Notes under the pieces: model-generated
Database searches by the model: none
What the model was told of the DNA's origin: nothing
Seen by the model: the letters and a program-made list of their open reading frames with translations, nothing else
Source of the DNA: Lentzea terrae
GTDB lineage: Bacteria > Actinomycetota > Actinomycetes > Mycobacteriales > Pseudonocardiaceae
Direction: 5' to 3'
Assembly (NCBI RefSeq): GCF_003265345.1
Contig: NZ_QFWW01000003.1
Coordinates: forward strand, 187,523 to 225,345
DNA: 37,823 nucleotides
Shown: piece by piece, positions 25,319 to 32,752 of the stretch
Layout: each line of letters starts with the position of its first letter
Numbering within the stretch: position 1 is the stretch's first letter
Translations under genes and position numbers: made by a program

Positions 25319-25660
25319 TTCCCCGGCAGAGACTTCCGAGGGCAGGTCCGTGACGATTGCGACCTGGTCGCTTACGTCACCTCATGATGCAAACCCGTTG
25401 CACCGCAACCATCCCAACACACCAGTGGCGCCGTTCACGCCCGTCTACGGCCATCTCAGAGCCCCGCCTGAAACGCGCTCCGCCAACACGTTCACCTCAA
25501 CCGCGCCCGGTTCCCCAAGAACCCCTGTGACGCCTGGGACGAGCTGGTGCGTCGACTCGCTCGGTGAGTGCCGCGCTCAACACCCATTGCTGCAACCACA
25601 TCCCGTGGTCTCCGTGCTTGACGGAGAACGACACGTAGCCGGGCTGCTGCCTGTACCTCC
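25319..25660. other. Left end of the element, no supported gene
   Basis: Open frames here lack ribosome sites and family resemblance. The composition is CA-rich on the plus strand. I see no tRNA, hairpin or repeat of note apart from the flanking repeat copy and the GTAAC array that follows. Confidence 0.45.
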
Positions 25661-25665
25661 AAGGT

Positions 25666-25826
25666 CAGTAACCTCAGTAACCTCGGTAACCCTGCTGGTC
25701 AACCGGTTACCTTTGATCATGGTGGTCACCGATCGCGCTAATACCTAGCAACTACGCTTCGGTAACTGGCGAGCCCATCAGTAACCGTCTGAACTGCTCG
25801 GTTACCGAAGTTACCGAGGTTACCGA
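25666..25826. repeat. Iteron-like GTAAC array
   Basis: Two blocks of three tandem 9-bp units lie in opposite orientation. The left block (25666-25692) reads CAGTAACCT, CAGTAACCT, CGGTAACCC. The right block (25800-25826) reads GGTTACCGA, AGTTACCGA, GGTTACCGA. Single related units lie between them (ACCGGTTACC near 25702, TCGGTAACT near 25759, CAGTAACCG near 25779). Such arrays are protein-binding sites of replication origins or transfer loci. No gene overlaps it. Confidence 0.75.
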
Positions 25827-25941
25827 CGCCAGAAGCGCTGACCGGCAGCGATGAACCAGTCTGCACCCGTAGTTGAGCCCCACAAGGAGCAGGCCATCCC
25901 CGACCATTTGTCAAAGACAAGTTTAGACGCTCGCCCGGTAG

Positions 25942-26613
25942 CTAGCCTTTTTGTACGAGCAAAGCCACGATCACACCCAGCAGAGCTACTATTACGCCAA
26001 AAAGTGCGATAACCACCGTCTGCCTGTGACGGTTGCCGAGCACTACCTCCTTGCGCGCCTCATCGAGGCTCATCGGCTTAACTAGCGCATAATTACCAGA
26101 ACGCGCACTCTTAGCCACAAGGATTAGCATTCCCGAAATCAGAACCACAGGAACCAGAAGCCACCAATTCCATCCGCTCCGCTGAATCGAGGCCCAGGCC
26201 GAGAGGGCTAGAACGGCAGCGAAACCCGTCACCAGAAGCAAAAGGAATGTGAGGTTCTTTCTTTCGTGAGGCACTAGCCAATTGAACCTTCGAGAGCGAG
26301 CCCACTCGTTGTAGATTACTTCGCACATCTCAGGCGGACCCGCCACGTAGCACTGGTCTGCCTGAAGGCTAATCTGAGCAGCACCAGCTTTAACTACGAT
26401 GCTCGTGAGCTCTACATCCGAGAGGCTTTTTACATCCTCAGGATCATCAAACACGCCGCCCAGGAACTCAAATATGACTTCATTGGAACCATGGGCGACA
26501 AGAAGCTCCCGAAGAGCCCTCAAGTCATCGATAGTCACTAGAACTCGGCCGAGGTACTTAACCGCACGGGGTGAGGTAAGGGTCTTTCCGCGCCTGGTGA
26601 TTGCCATCGTCAC
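25942..26613 (-). CDS. Unknown membrane protein, element cargo
   Basis: This 223-aa protein starts at GTG 26613, overlapping the HAD hydrolase stop (GTGA), with GGAG six bases upstream. The N-terminal 125 residues are soluble and acidic (VTIDDLRALRELLVAHGS, SDVELTSIVVKAGA). Two transmembrane segments follow (about 126-147, LTFLLLLVTGFAAVLALSA, and 153-172, WWLLVPVVLISGMLIL). After a basic loop comes a third C-terminal one (VVIALFGVIVALLGVIVALL). No family recognised. Base composition is visibly more AT-rich than the flanking genes. Co-translation with the HAD gene suggests a joint function, which cannot be named from sequence. Confidence 0.8.
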   Translation of the reverse strand: MTMAITRRGKTLTSPRAVKYLGRVLVTIDDLRALRELLVAHGSNEVIFEFLGGVFDDPEDVKSLSDVELTSIVVKAGAAQISLQADQCYVAGPPEMCEVIYNEWARSRRFNWLVPHERKNLTFLLLLVTGFAAVLALSAWASIQRSGWNWWLLVPVVLISGMLILVAKSARSGNYALVKPMSLDEARKEVVLGNRHRQTVVIALFGVIVALLGVIVALLVQKG

Positions 26614-27272
26614 ATCAACTCCGCCATGCTGCTGATCACGGTAACAGCGCCCGCTTTCTCCAGTTCCAGCCGTCTATCAGGCCACTCAGAGTAGCCAATA
26701 GGATGCACGCCCGCCCGCAGACACGCCTCTATGTCTGTAACTGTGTCTCCAACAAGTAGCGATACCCCCGGCTTAACCTTGAGCGAATCGGCAGCACGAA
26801 TTAGAGCGTCCGGGTTGGGCTTCATGCGATCTGGCTCAGCAAATGGGCGGCCCGCCACGAAATCGACGAAGGCGCTCAGGCCGTTGCGATCGAGATACTT
26901 CTCAATAGCCGACGCCGAGTTGTTGCTCACGATCGCGACGGACTGAGCACGACGGCGGGCAGCCTCAATTGCCGCATGCGCGTAGGGCGCGGGTTTAGCA
27001 GAGTCGACCGCAATCATCTCAGCGGAGCACAAGACCTTGTCAGCAAGCGCAACCAGGTTCGGATGCGCCCGGCCGGTCCAACGAAGCACCTCCATAGGAT
27101 CAGTCTCAGCGGCAACGACTAGCGGAAGGCCACCAACTTCAGACCGGAGCGCCTCAAGCATCTCCACTGCCACATCCGGAGCAGGGTAACCTGCAAATAC
27201 ACTGCAAACCGGGCCGTCAAAGTCGAAAAAGACGGCGTCGACCGACCGTAGCAGGTTTGGAACGCTAGTCAC
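26610..27272 (-). CDS. HAD-superfamily hydrolase, element cargo
   Basis: This 220-aa haloacid dehalogenase-like hydrolase, phosphoglycolate phosphatase-like subgroup, has motif I FFDFDGPV (nucleophile D17, acid D19). Motif II is VSNNS, motif III is in RMKPNPDALIRA (Lys), and motif IV is LVGDTVTD. A helical cap lies between motif I and II. GTG 27272 is preferred because GGAG lies seven bases upstream; ATG 27278 is too close to it. It overlaps the end of the GntR gene, so the regulator, phosphatase and membrane protein form one operon. Composition is more AT-rich than the tra genes. The substrate is unknown; a small phosphorylated metabolite is the family norm. Confidence 0.88.
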   Translation of the reverse strand: MTSVPNLLRSVDAVFFDFDGPVCSVFAGYPAPDVAVEMLEALRSEVGGLPLVVAAETDPMEVLRWTGRAHPNLVALADKVLCSAEMIAVDSAKPAPYAHAAIEAARRRAQSVAIVSNNSASAIEKYLDRNGLSAFVDFVAGRPFAEPDRMKPNPDALIRAADSLKVKPGVSLLVGDTVTDIEACLRAGVHPIGYSEWPDRRLELEKAGAVTVISSMAELM

Positions 27273-28137
27273 GGGCATACTCCTTTGAGACCGTTCCCCA
27301 AAGGGAGTCGAACCACGTCCGCGCTTGGATTACATACTCAGACGCGGTGGAGGTATCGTCGTCCTCGCTGATGGAGTACTGAAACAGGGTCGCATCTTTC
27401 CCCATCGGGTCGAAGATGGGAACAGCTTCACCGTTGATGGTGACATCGTGCTGAACAACCGGGTAGAACCCAAAGAAGGCTTCCTCATTGTTCAGGATGT
27501 ACAGCTTGAATAGCGGCGCAGCGCCGTGCACACGCACTTCAGCCGTAGCCGACTTGACCAATCCAAGGTCCGCGAGTTCCTCGACGTCATCCACGATGCT
27601 TTCAATCGCACGCCTCGTAATCCTGGCCTGGCGCTTCCGAACGGCGGGATCGTCAGCCCCAGTGTCTGCGCGACACGGCAGCGCCATCGGAACAGTCATG
27701 TCCGAGACCATGATCCGCACCCTGATCGACTCAGGCGTAAGGCGACCAGCCCGCACTTTGTCGAGCACTTCAGACAGCGTGTTTCGCAGCGTCTCAGCGC
27801 CGAACCCCGCGAAGTCAATAGCGACGTGCGCACGCTCGAACGCCGCTTCGACGTGAGGCCGAAGGCCAACCGGCCGTTCCGTCTGCGCGCGGACGAACGT
27901 CCCGCTCCCCTGCCTGCTGATGATCAAGCGCTCGTTCGTCAGCACTCGGAGCGCCGCTTTCACGGTCTCGCGCGCCACGCCGTAGCGGGTCGCTAGCTCA
28001 GGCTGGGAGGGAAGCTTGTCCCCCGGCTGGAGCTTCCGCGTGAGGATCGCAGCGCGCAGCAGGTTCGCGATCTGCTGCGACTCCGTGCGCGGATCGTCCG
28101 GATCTAGGTCCGCCAGATGCTGCAACGCGTCGGTCAT
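27265..28137 (-). CDS. GntR-family transcriptional regulator of the element
   Basis: This 290-aa protein has an N-terminal GntR winged helix (about residues 15-82: IANLLRAAILTRKLQPGDKL, SQPELATRYGVARETVKAAL, then IISRQGSGTFV). A C-terminal domain of about 200 residues follows that does not look like standard UTRA or FCD. KorSA/TraR-type GntR repressors control transfer genes of AICEs and Streptomyces plasmids. ATG 28137 was chosen at the family N-terminus; a frame 32 codons longer would run over the operators. It is divergent from the tra-rep operon with three matching palindromes in between, so autoregulation together with repression of transfer is the likely role. Confidence 0.88.
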   Translation of the reverse strand: MTDALQHLADLDPDDPRTESQQIANLLRAAILTRKLQPGDKLPSQPELATRYGVARETVKAALRVLTNERLIISRQGSGTFVRAQTERPVGLRPHVEAAFERAHVAIDFAGFGAETLRNTLSEVLDKVRAGRLTPESIRVRIMVSDMTVPMALPCRADTGADDPAVRKRQARITRRAIESIVDDVEELADLGLVKSATAEVRVHGAAPLFKLYILNNEEAFFGFYPVVQHDVTINGEAVPIFDPMGKDATLFQYSISEDDDTSTASEYVIQARTWFDSLWGTVSKEYARD

Positions 28138-28153
28138 GCCGCACAGCGTACAT

Positions 28154-28171
28154 GTCCTGACTAGCCAAGAC
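28154..28171. promoter_or_regulatory. Operator 1 for the GntR regulator
   Basis: GTCCTG-ACTAGC-CAAGAC has one mismatch between the 6-bp arms. It shares the TGACTAGCCA core with operators 2 and 3 and starts 17 bases before the gntR start codon. Confidence 0.7.
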
Positions 28172-28194
28172 AGCCTTTCTTCACCCAACCGCTT

Positions 28195-28212
28195 GACATG
28201 ACTAGCCATGTC
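28195..28212. promoter_or_regulatory. Operator 2 for the GntR regulator
   Basis: GACATG-ACTAGC-CATGTC has perfect 6-bp arms around the shared spacer. A TTGACA hexamer overlapping its left edge (28193-28198) could be the -35 of the plus-strand operon, so binding would block the polymerase. Confidence 0.75.
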
Positions 28213-28235
28213 CGCCAAGCTCATCTCCATCACGC

Positions 28236-28253
28236 CACCTGACTAGCCAGGTG
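28236..28253. promoter_or_regulatory. Operator 3 for the GntR regulator
   Basis: CACCTG-ACTAGC-CAGGTG has perfect 6-bp arms around the same spacer. It starts exactly 41 bases after operator 2, as operator 2 does after operator 1, and 24 bases before the first tra-operon start codon. Confidence 0.75.
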
Positions 28254-28276
28254 AGCCAAGCTGAAGGAGAGGGCAG

Positions 28277-28522
28277 ATGCTCAACCCCAACGACCTCAGG
28301 GAGTTCAGCCCGGACGGGCTGGACGAAGCGTCGATCGACGCTCTGATCAGGGACGTTGCCGACGAGCTGGCGGAGCTGCCGCCCGCCACTTCGGCGCTGC
28401 TGGACGGCACCGCTCGGACCCGCCGGGACCGCCGCGAGATCGAGCGGACGCTGGGCGACACGGTTCGTGTGCTGCTCGTCCATCGCTACGTGTCCGACGC
28501 GGCCGGGACGGAGGCAGCGTGA
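28277..28522 (+). CDS. Small hypothetical protein, first gene of transfer operon
   Basis: This 81-aa acidic helical protein starts at ATG 28277 behind GGAGAGGGCAG. Its sequence (LDEASIDALIRDVADELAELPP, then RTRRDRREIERTLGDTVRVLL) looks like an all-alpha small regulatory or accessory protein. No family recognised. Being the first gene under the triple operator, it would be the most tightly repressed product and the first made on induction. Its stop overlaps the next gene's start. Confidence 0.75.
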   Translation: MLNPNDLREFSPDGLDEASIDALIRDVADELAELPPATSALLDGTARTRRDRREIERTLGDTVRVLLVHRYVSDAAGTEAA

Positions 28523-28836
28523 TGGAGATCCGACAGATCCCGATGGTGGCGCTCCGCCCCGGAGACATCGTTGCTGGCCACGCAGGCGGCTGGTGGGTCG
28601 TCACCACCGTGACCCGCACCGGCGACGAAGTCAGCTGCGAAGCCAGGAACTTCAACACCGGCGAGCCCGGTCGCCTCAACGGGTACTTCGAGCAGCCCCG
28701 CGACTGCGCAGTCGAGGCCGACGCACCCAAGCGGTGCGCCCACCAGCGCCTCGGTTCGGTCCAGATCGGCTGGATCAACGGCGCGTTCGTCAAGTCCGCC
28801 CGCTGCCTCGACTGCGGCGCTGACCTGAGCGAGTAG
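28519..28836 (+). CDS. Small hypothetical protein with Cys/His cluster
   Basis: This 105-aa protein (GTG 28519 or ATG 28522; both overlap the previous stop) begins with a beta-rich SH3-like half (VALRPGDIVAGHAGGWWVVTTV). It ends with a segment containing CAHQRL and a ARCLDCGADL zinc-ribbon-like pair. This arrangement occurs in small nucleic-acid-associated proteins of actinobacterial elements, but I cannot name a family. It is likely co-expressed with the transfer genes. Confidence 0.7.
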   Translation: MMEIRQIPMVALRPGDIVAGHAGGWWVVTTVTRTGDEVSCEARNFNTGEPGRLNGYFEQPRDCAVEADAPKRCAHQRLGSVQIGWINGAFVKSARCLDCGADLSE

Positions 28837-28920
28837 CTACGCCCCGAACCTGCGCACTCCCGCCAAGAAGATGACGCAGGTCCGGGTCTCCCACACCCAT
28901 CTCTGAGCTGGAGACCTCAA

Positions 28921-29169
28921 ATGTCCCACAGGACTCGTACGTTCCAACCGCCGACCGATACCCGCCGGACGCTGCGGCAGATGACCGTTCCGGCCGCGAT
29001 CGCCTACACCCTCATCTTCGTTCTGACCCTGCTCGCCCGCGTCGTGGGCATGGTCGCGGCGCTCGTCGCCGACGTGACCGAGCGCCTCGCCGACGCCGGG
29101 CAGACGGCGTGCGCCGTTGCCCGTGGCCCCGTGCTCGTCACCACCGACCCGGCCGGGGGCGCGGCATGA
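28921..29169 (+). CDS. Small membrane protein, Spd-like
   Basis: This 82-aa protein has one strong hydrophobic segment (about residues 24-50, PAAIAYTLIFVLTLLARVVGMVAALVA) and a short tail. ATG 28921 follows GGAG. It overlaps the next gene by four bases (ATGA). Small membrane proteins preceding traB in AICEs and Streptomyces plasmids are usually Spd spread proteins, which help move DNA between mycelial compartments. That role is inferred from position only. Confidence 0.7.
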   Translation: MSHRTRTFQPPTDTRRTLRQMTVPAAIAYTLIFVLTLLARVVGMVAALVADVTERLADAGQTACAVARGPVLVTTDPAGGAA

Positions 29170-29489
29170 ACGCCTCGCAGTACACCCCTTGGATCGTTGC
29201 GATCGGCGTGCTGTCCCTGCTGATCATCTGGCTGTTCGTTCGTGGCGCACGGCGCCGTGCCGAGAAGGCCACGCGGGTTGTCACGCGGATGGGCGGCAAC
29301 TTCGGCCGTGCGCTGGTCACCACTGTGGTGATCGGCGGCGTTCAGTGGCTCGTCCTGGCGCACACCACGGACCTCCGCACGTGGGCTGCCGTGCTCGGCT
29401 TCCCAGCGCTGTTCGCCGCAGCGCAGTTGGTGCGGATGTTCGCCAGTACTCACGAGGTCGCCGCGAAGTCGAAGGGTGGTCACCGATGA
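29166..29489 (+). CDS. Small membrane protein, Spd-like
   Basis: This 107-aa protein starts at ATG 29166, overlapping the previous stop. It has a transmembrane helix at about 8-26 (WIVAIGVLSLLIIWLFV), a basic loop (RGARRRAEKATRVVTRMG), and two further hydrophobic stretches (about 46-60 and 68-88). No known domain. The coupled arrangement with the following DUF2637-like protein and TraB suggests a membrane complex for plasmid spread. Confidence 0.7.
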   Translation: MNASQYTPWIVAIGVLSLLIIWLFVRGARRRAEKATRVVTRMGGNFGRALVTTVVIGGVQWLVLAHTTDLRTWAAVLGFPALFAAAQLVRMFASTHEVAAKSKGGHR

Positions 29490-30286
29490 CCGAGCACATC
29501 AACAGTGCCGTGGCCACGCTCCCGGCCCCGGCGGACACCGTGCGGCGCGACGAGGCGCCACCGGCCGACCTGCAAGAGCGCGCACGGCAGGCGTTCCGCG
29601 ACAGCGTGACGACCGGTGAACCGCTGAGCGGTAAGGCGCTCGGTGAGCTGTTCGAGCGCGGGGAGCGGTGGGGCCGTGACCGCATCGCTGAGGCCAGGAA
29701 GGACACCGACACGGTGCCAACGACACGTCCCCGACCAGCGCCCAAGAGCAAGCCCAAGGTGACGGAACCAGCCGGCAAAACTGGTGAAGTCGCAGGTCAA
29801 ACGTCACGCAAGACGGCTGTTTCCGCGGCGCAATCGTCACCCGAGCACGCGTCGCCGCAGGTCGCGCCCGGTGGTCGGCTGGTGTCGTGGGTGGGGTTCG
29901 TGTTCGGCAGCATCATGTCTGTCGCGGCGAACGTGCTGCACACGTGGCTCCCGGCCGCCGACATGGGACCGGGCTGGACGCCGGGCATCGCGTCCCAGGT
30001 GGGTGCGGCGGTGTGGCCGATCGGCCTGTTGCTGTCGGTCGAGGTGCTGTCCCGCGTGCAGTGGCAGACCGGCTTCTGGTGGAGCCTCGCCCGCTACGGC
30101 GGTGCCGGAACGGTCGCGTTCGGGTCCGCCGTCATCTCCTACGGCCACCTGCGGGACGTCCTGCTGGCATGGGGCTACGGCGCCTTGGCAGCGCACGTTG
30201 GCCCGCTGGTGCTGGACGGCCTGATGGTCATCTCCGGTTTCGCGCTGCTCGCCATGAGCACGCACAAGAAGGGAGCGGCGGCGTGA
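29486..30286 (+). CDS. DUF2637-like membrane protein (Spd-type), carries repeat copy 2
   Basis: This 266-aa protein starts at ATG 29486. The N-terminal 90 residues are hydrophilic. Residues 91-120 are encoded by repeat copy 2 (KVTEPAGKTGEVAGQTSRK). From about residue 130 there are four hydrophobic segments with the DUF2637 pattern: VGFVFGSIMSVAANVLHTWL, AAVWPIGLLLSVEVLSRV, GAGTVAFGSAVISYGHLRDV, and LDGLMVISGFALLAM. DUF2637 proteins accompany TraB in AICEs and Streptomyces plasmids and are considered spread proteins. The stop overlaps the traB GTG. The inserted repeat forms the linker between the cytoplasmic and membrane parts. Confidence 0.82.
   Translation: MTEHINSAVATLPAPADTVRRDEAPPADLQERARQAFRDSVTTGEPLSGKALGELFERGERWGRDRIAEARKDTDTVPTTRPRPAPKSKPKVTEPAGKTGEVAGQTSRKTAVSAAQSSPEHASPQVAPGGRLVSWVGFVFGSIMSVAANVLHTWLPAADMGPGWTPGIASQVGAAVWPIGLLLSVEVLSRVQWQTGFWWSLARYGGAGTVAFGSAVISYGHLRDVLLAWGYGALAAHVGPLVLDGLMVISGFALLAMSTHKKGAAA
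29758..29841 (+). repeat. 84-bp repeat family, copy 2 (inside coding sequence)
   Basis: The copy runs from GGTGACGGAA to AATCGTCACC and differs from copy 3 at four positions in its first 50 bases. It is read in frame as KVTEPAGKT...AGQTS...SAA..SPE. Confidence 0.82.
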
Positions 30287-32466
30287 CCGCGACGACGGCA
30301 CCCGGCGGCACGCCGGACGAGCGGGACGCGACGGTACTGCCGTTTCCCACCACTGCCCGCACCGACGAGACGGCAGCGCCCGGCACGGCAGTGGAACCGG
30401 TCGGCCTGGTCATCGACGGCGAACTCGTCGACGAGGACGGCAACGGCAACGTTCCGGCACTGCGGCAGCGCGCCGGAGAGCTGATGCCGCAGGGACGGCA
30501 AGTTGCGGCAGCGGCAGCACTGACTACGGCGCGGGCGGCATACAAGGTGTGGCGCGGCCACGGCACGTGGTTCGCCCGGCTGTGGCAGGCGGCAACGTTC
30601 GCCTACTACAGCGAGCGGATCAATGCCGCCCGCGCTGCCGGTGACGTCCTGGCGCTTGCCGAGTGGCAGGACCGGTTGAAGGACGCGAAGGCCACGCGGC
30701 GGCAGCGGGTCATGGGTGCTCCGCGCGCCATCCTCGCGGGTGTCACTGCCGCGTTGCTGGTCGTGGTGATCCTGGCGGCACTGCTGTTCCTCATCGGCGT
30801 GACGGTGTGGTTGTGGGACGGCGGCTGGACGTGGGACGAGTGGTGGAGCTTCGTTGCCAGTACCGGCAACGTGCTCGGCATCGCGTTCATGGTGGCGTTG
30901 CAGGCGTCGGTATTCGCGGTGCCGCTGGTGTGGCTGGTCGCGGCATACCGTGCCGGTGCCAATGCCGCGACGCTGCCGGGGTGGGCGATGACGGCGGCAC
31001 AGCGGCAGGACGTTGGCACCGTGGTGACGCCCGGCGGCATCGGGCAGGCGCTCGCGCACCTTGCGATCCCGGCACTGAACCGCGCTATCAAGGAGGGGTG
31101 GACGGTGGAGTTCGCCACGCCTCCAGTGCGGGTGAATGGCAAGGGCTACCAGGCCATGTTCTCGCTGCCGCTCGGTGTCACGCCGGACATGATCAGCGAC
31201 AAGCGGGACGTGCTGGCGCGTAACCTGCATCGCGACCCGATGGAGGTCTGGCCCAACGCGGCAGAGCGTGCCGGGTTCGTCGACCTGTGGGTCGCGGACC
31301 CCGGCTCGTCAACCAAGCCCGCGCCGGAGTGCCCGTTGCTCACCGCGTCCAAGGTGGACGTCTTCGATGGCGTGCCGCTCGGTGTCTCGCAGCGCGGTGA
31401 CGTGATCGCCCCGGCGCTGGTGCAGGCGAACGTGGTCTACGGCGGCATGATGGGTCAGGGCAAGTCCAACGCTGCGCGGGTGACGATGCTCGGTGCCGCG
31501 CTGGACCCGTTGGCAGAGCTGTGGGTTTTCGTGTTCGCCGGGAATGGCGACTTCGACGCCTACCAGCCGCGCCTGGCGCGCTATGAGCGTGGCACTGACC
31601 CGAGCGTGGTCGAGACGGCTCTGGAATCGTTGCGGGAGCTGTACGAAGAGGTCGGCCGCCGTGAGGCGCGCCTGGCCGAACTCGGGGCCAAGAAGGTCAC
31701 GCGTGGTCTGGCGGAGAAGCACACCGACCTGCGGCCGATCGTGGCGCTGTTCAGCGAGTGTCACGAGCTGTTCGGCAGCGCGGTGGGTGAGGAAGCGGCG
31801 GAGTTCGCAGTGCAGACGCTGCGCCGTGCCCGCAAGACCGGGATCGTCCTGATGTTCGACACCCAGTCCAGCCGGGCCGACGCGATCCCTCCGAAGATCG
31901 TGGAGCTGGTGCAGATCAACGTGTGCTTCGCGGTGAAGTCCTGGCGTAGCAACGATGGCTTCCTCGGTGACGGCAGCTTCCAGGCCGGTATCCGGGCGAC
32001 CGAGCTGCGCGCTGGACGGGACCGGGGAACGGCGCTGATCACGGGTGCCACCTCCGAGCGGTTCGAGATCCTTAAGTGGTTCTACGTTCCGGTCAACGAC
32101 GAGACCGGCTGGGATGCGGCCACCGAGGTGATCGAGCGGGCCATGTCCACAGTGCACCCGGCCGTGACCACGGGCAGCCCCAAGCGCCCGGAAGTTGAGA
32201 CGGTGCAACGGGATCTGCTCGAAGACCTGGCGGATGTGCTGGGCAACGACACGGTGAACGTCGCCGACGTGCCCGCGCTGCTGGCGAAGCACGCGCCGGA
32301 CTGGGCGCCTTACCGCAAGCTCAACGGCAAGCAGCTCCGCGCGATCCTCGCGACCGAGCACGGCGTGAAGGTGCCCTCCACGGGCAACCGCTACCCCGTC
32401 GACCCGGTCACGATCCGTGAGGCTCTGGCCAAACGAGCCACGGCCGACCTGGACGACGAGGACTAA
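30283..32466 (+). CDS. traB: TraB-like FtsK/SpoIIIE DNA translocase
   Basis: This 727-aa septal DNA translocase is the single protein that moves double-stranded DNA during actinomycete conjugation. GTG 30283 overlaps the preceding stop. The N-terminus is variable (1-145). Two transmembrane segments lie at about 150-177 and 196-222. The FtsK/SpoIIIE motor domain starts near 280 and has Walker A in GGMMGQGKSNAAR (about 386-398). A Walker B-like segment is in LRPIVALFSECHELF, and TGIVLMFDTQSS and RGTALITGA follow. The C-terminal roughly 90 residues (VADVPALLAKHAPDWAPYRKL, TREHGVKVP-like) resemble the winged-helix DNA-recognition end of TraB. The clt-like inverted repeat begins four bases after the stop. 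Confidence 0.88.
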   Translation: MTATTAPGGTPDERDATVLPFPTTARTDETAAPGTAVEPVGLVIDGELVDEDGNGNVPALRQRAGELMPQGRQVAAAAALTTARAAYKVWRGHGTWFARLWQAATFAYYSERINAARAAGDVLALAEWQDRLKDAKATRRQRVMGAPRAILAGVTAALLVVVILAALLFLIGVTVWLWDGGWTWDEWWSFVASTGNVLGIAFMVALQASVFAVPLVWLVAAYRAGANAATLPGWAMTAAQRQDVGTVVTPGGIGQALAHLAIPALNRAIKEGWTVEFATPPVRVNGKGYQAMFSLPLGVTPDMISDKRDVLARNLHRDPMEVWPNAAERAGFVDLWVADPGSSTKPAPECPLLTASKVDVFDGVPLGVSQRGDVIAPALVQANVVYGGMMGQGKSNAARVTMLGAALDPLAELWVFVFAGNGDFDAYQPRLARYERGTDPSVVETALESLRELYEEVGRREARLAELGAKKVTRGLAEKHTDLRPIVALFSECHELFGSAVGEEAAEFAVQTLRRARKTGIVLMFDTQSSRADAIPPKIVELVQINVCFAVKSWRSNDGFLGDGSFQAGIRATELRAGRDRGTALITGATSERFEILKWFYVPVNDETGWDAATEVIERAMSTVHPAVTTGSPKRPEVETVQRDLLEDLADVLGNDTVNVADVPALLAKHAPDWAPYRKLNGKQLRAILATEHGVKVPSTGNRYPVDPVTIREALAKRATADLDDED

Positions 32467-32469
32467 GCC

Positions 32470-32655
32470 GTGAGGCAGACGAGTTAGGCCGGGGCAACAC
32501 CCGGCAGGCCCGCGAAACGCCGCTCTGACAGGGCCACTCGACCCCGGCCTAACTCGCCTCACCTGCTAACTCTTCCCAGCTCAACATCATGATCAGCCCG
32601 GTCTCACCCTCCGGTTAGGAACCTAACCCGATCCACCGGACCTAACCCGGCTCGA
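32470..32655. repeat. Large inverted repeat and CTAAC motifs behind traB (clt-like)
   Basis: GTGAGGC (32470-32476) and GAGTTAGGCCGGGG (32481-32494) are matched by CCCCGGCCTAACTC (32542-32555) and GCCTCAC (32556-32562), a 21-bp inverted repeat with a 4-bp insertion in one arm and a 47-bp loop. Further related units follow, including the palindrome GGTTAGG-AA-CCTAACC near 32613 and GACCTAACCCGG near 32639. In Streptomyces plasmids the clt site recognised by TraB lies beside traB, so a clt or origin role is inferred. Confidence 0.65.
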
Positions 32656-32752
32656 TCACCCCTCCGCAGCTACCGGCCGACCAGCCGCCGCGCTGGTCGC
32701 CTTCCCTCCGCACGCCCATGTGCGACTACAGAACGTGACAGGAGACAGGTCA

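Noticed and set aside
25242..25748. 168-aa plus-strand frame at the left end of the element
   Set aside because: It runs through repeat copy 1 and the GTAAC array, with no ribosome site or domain resemblance.
25666..25826. CRISPR array
   Set aside because: Units are 9 bp in opposing blocks with no spacers of regular length and no cas genes; better described as iterons.
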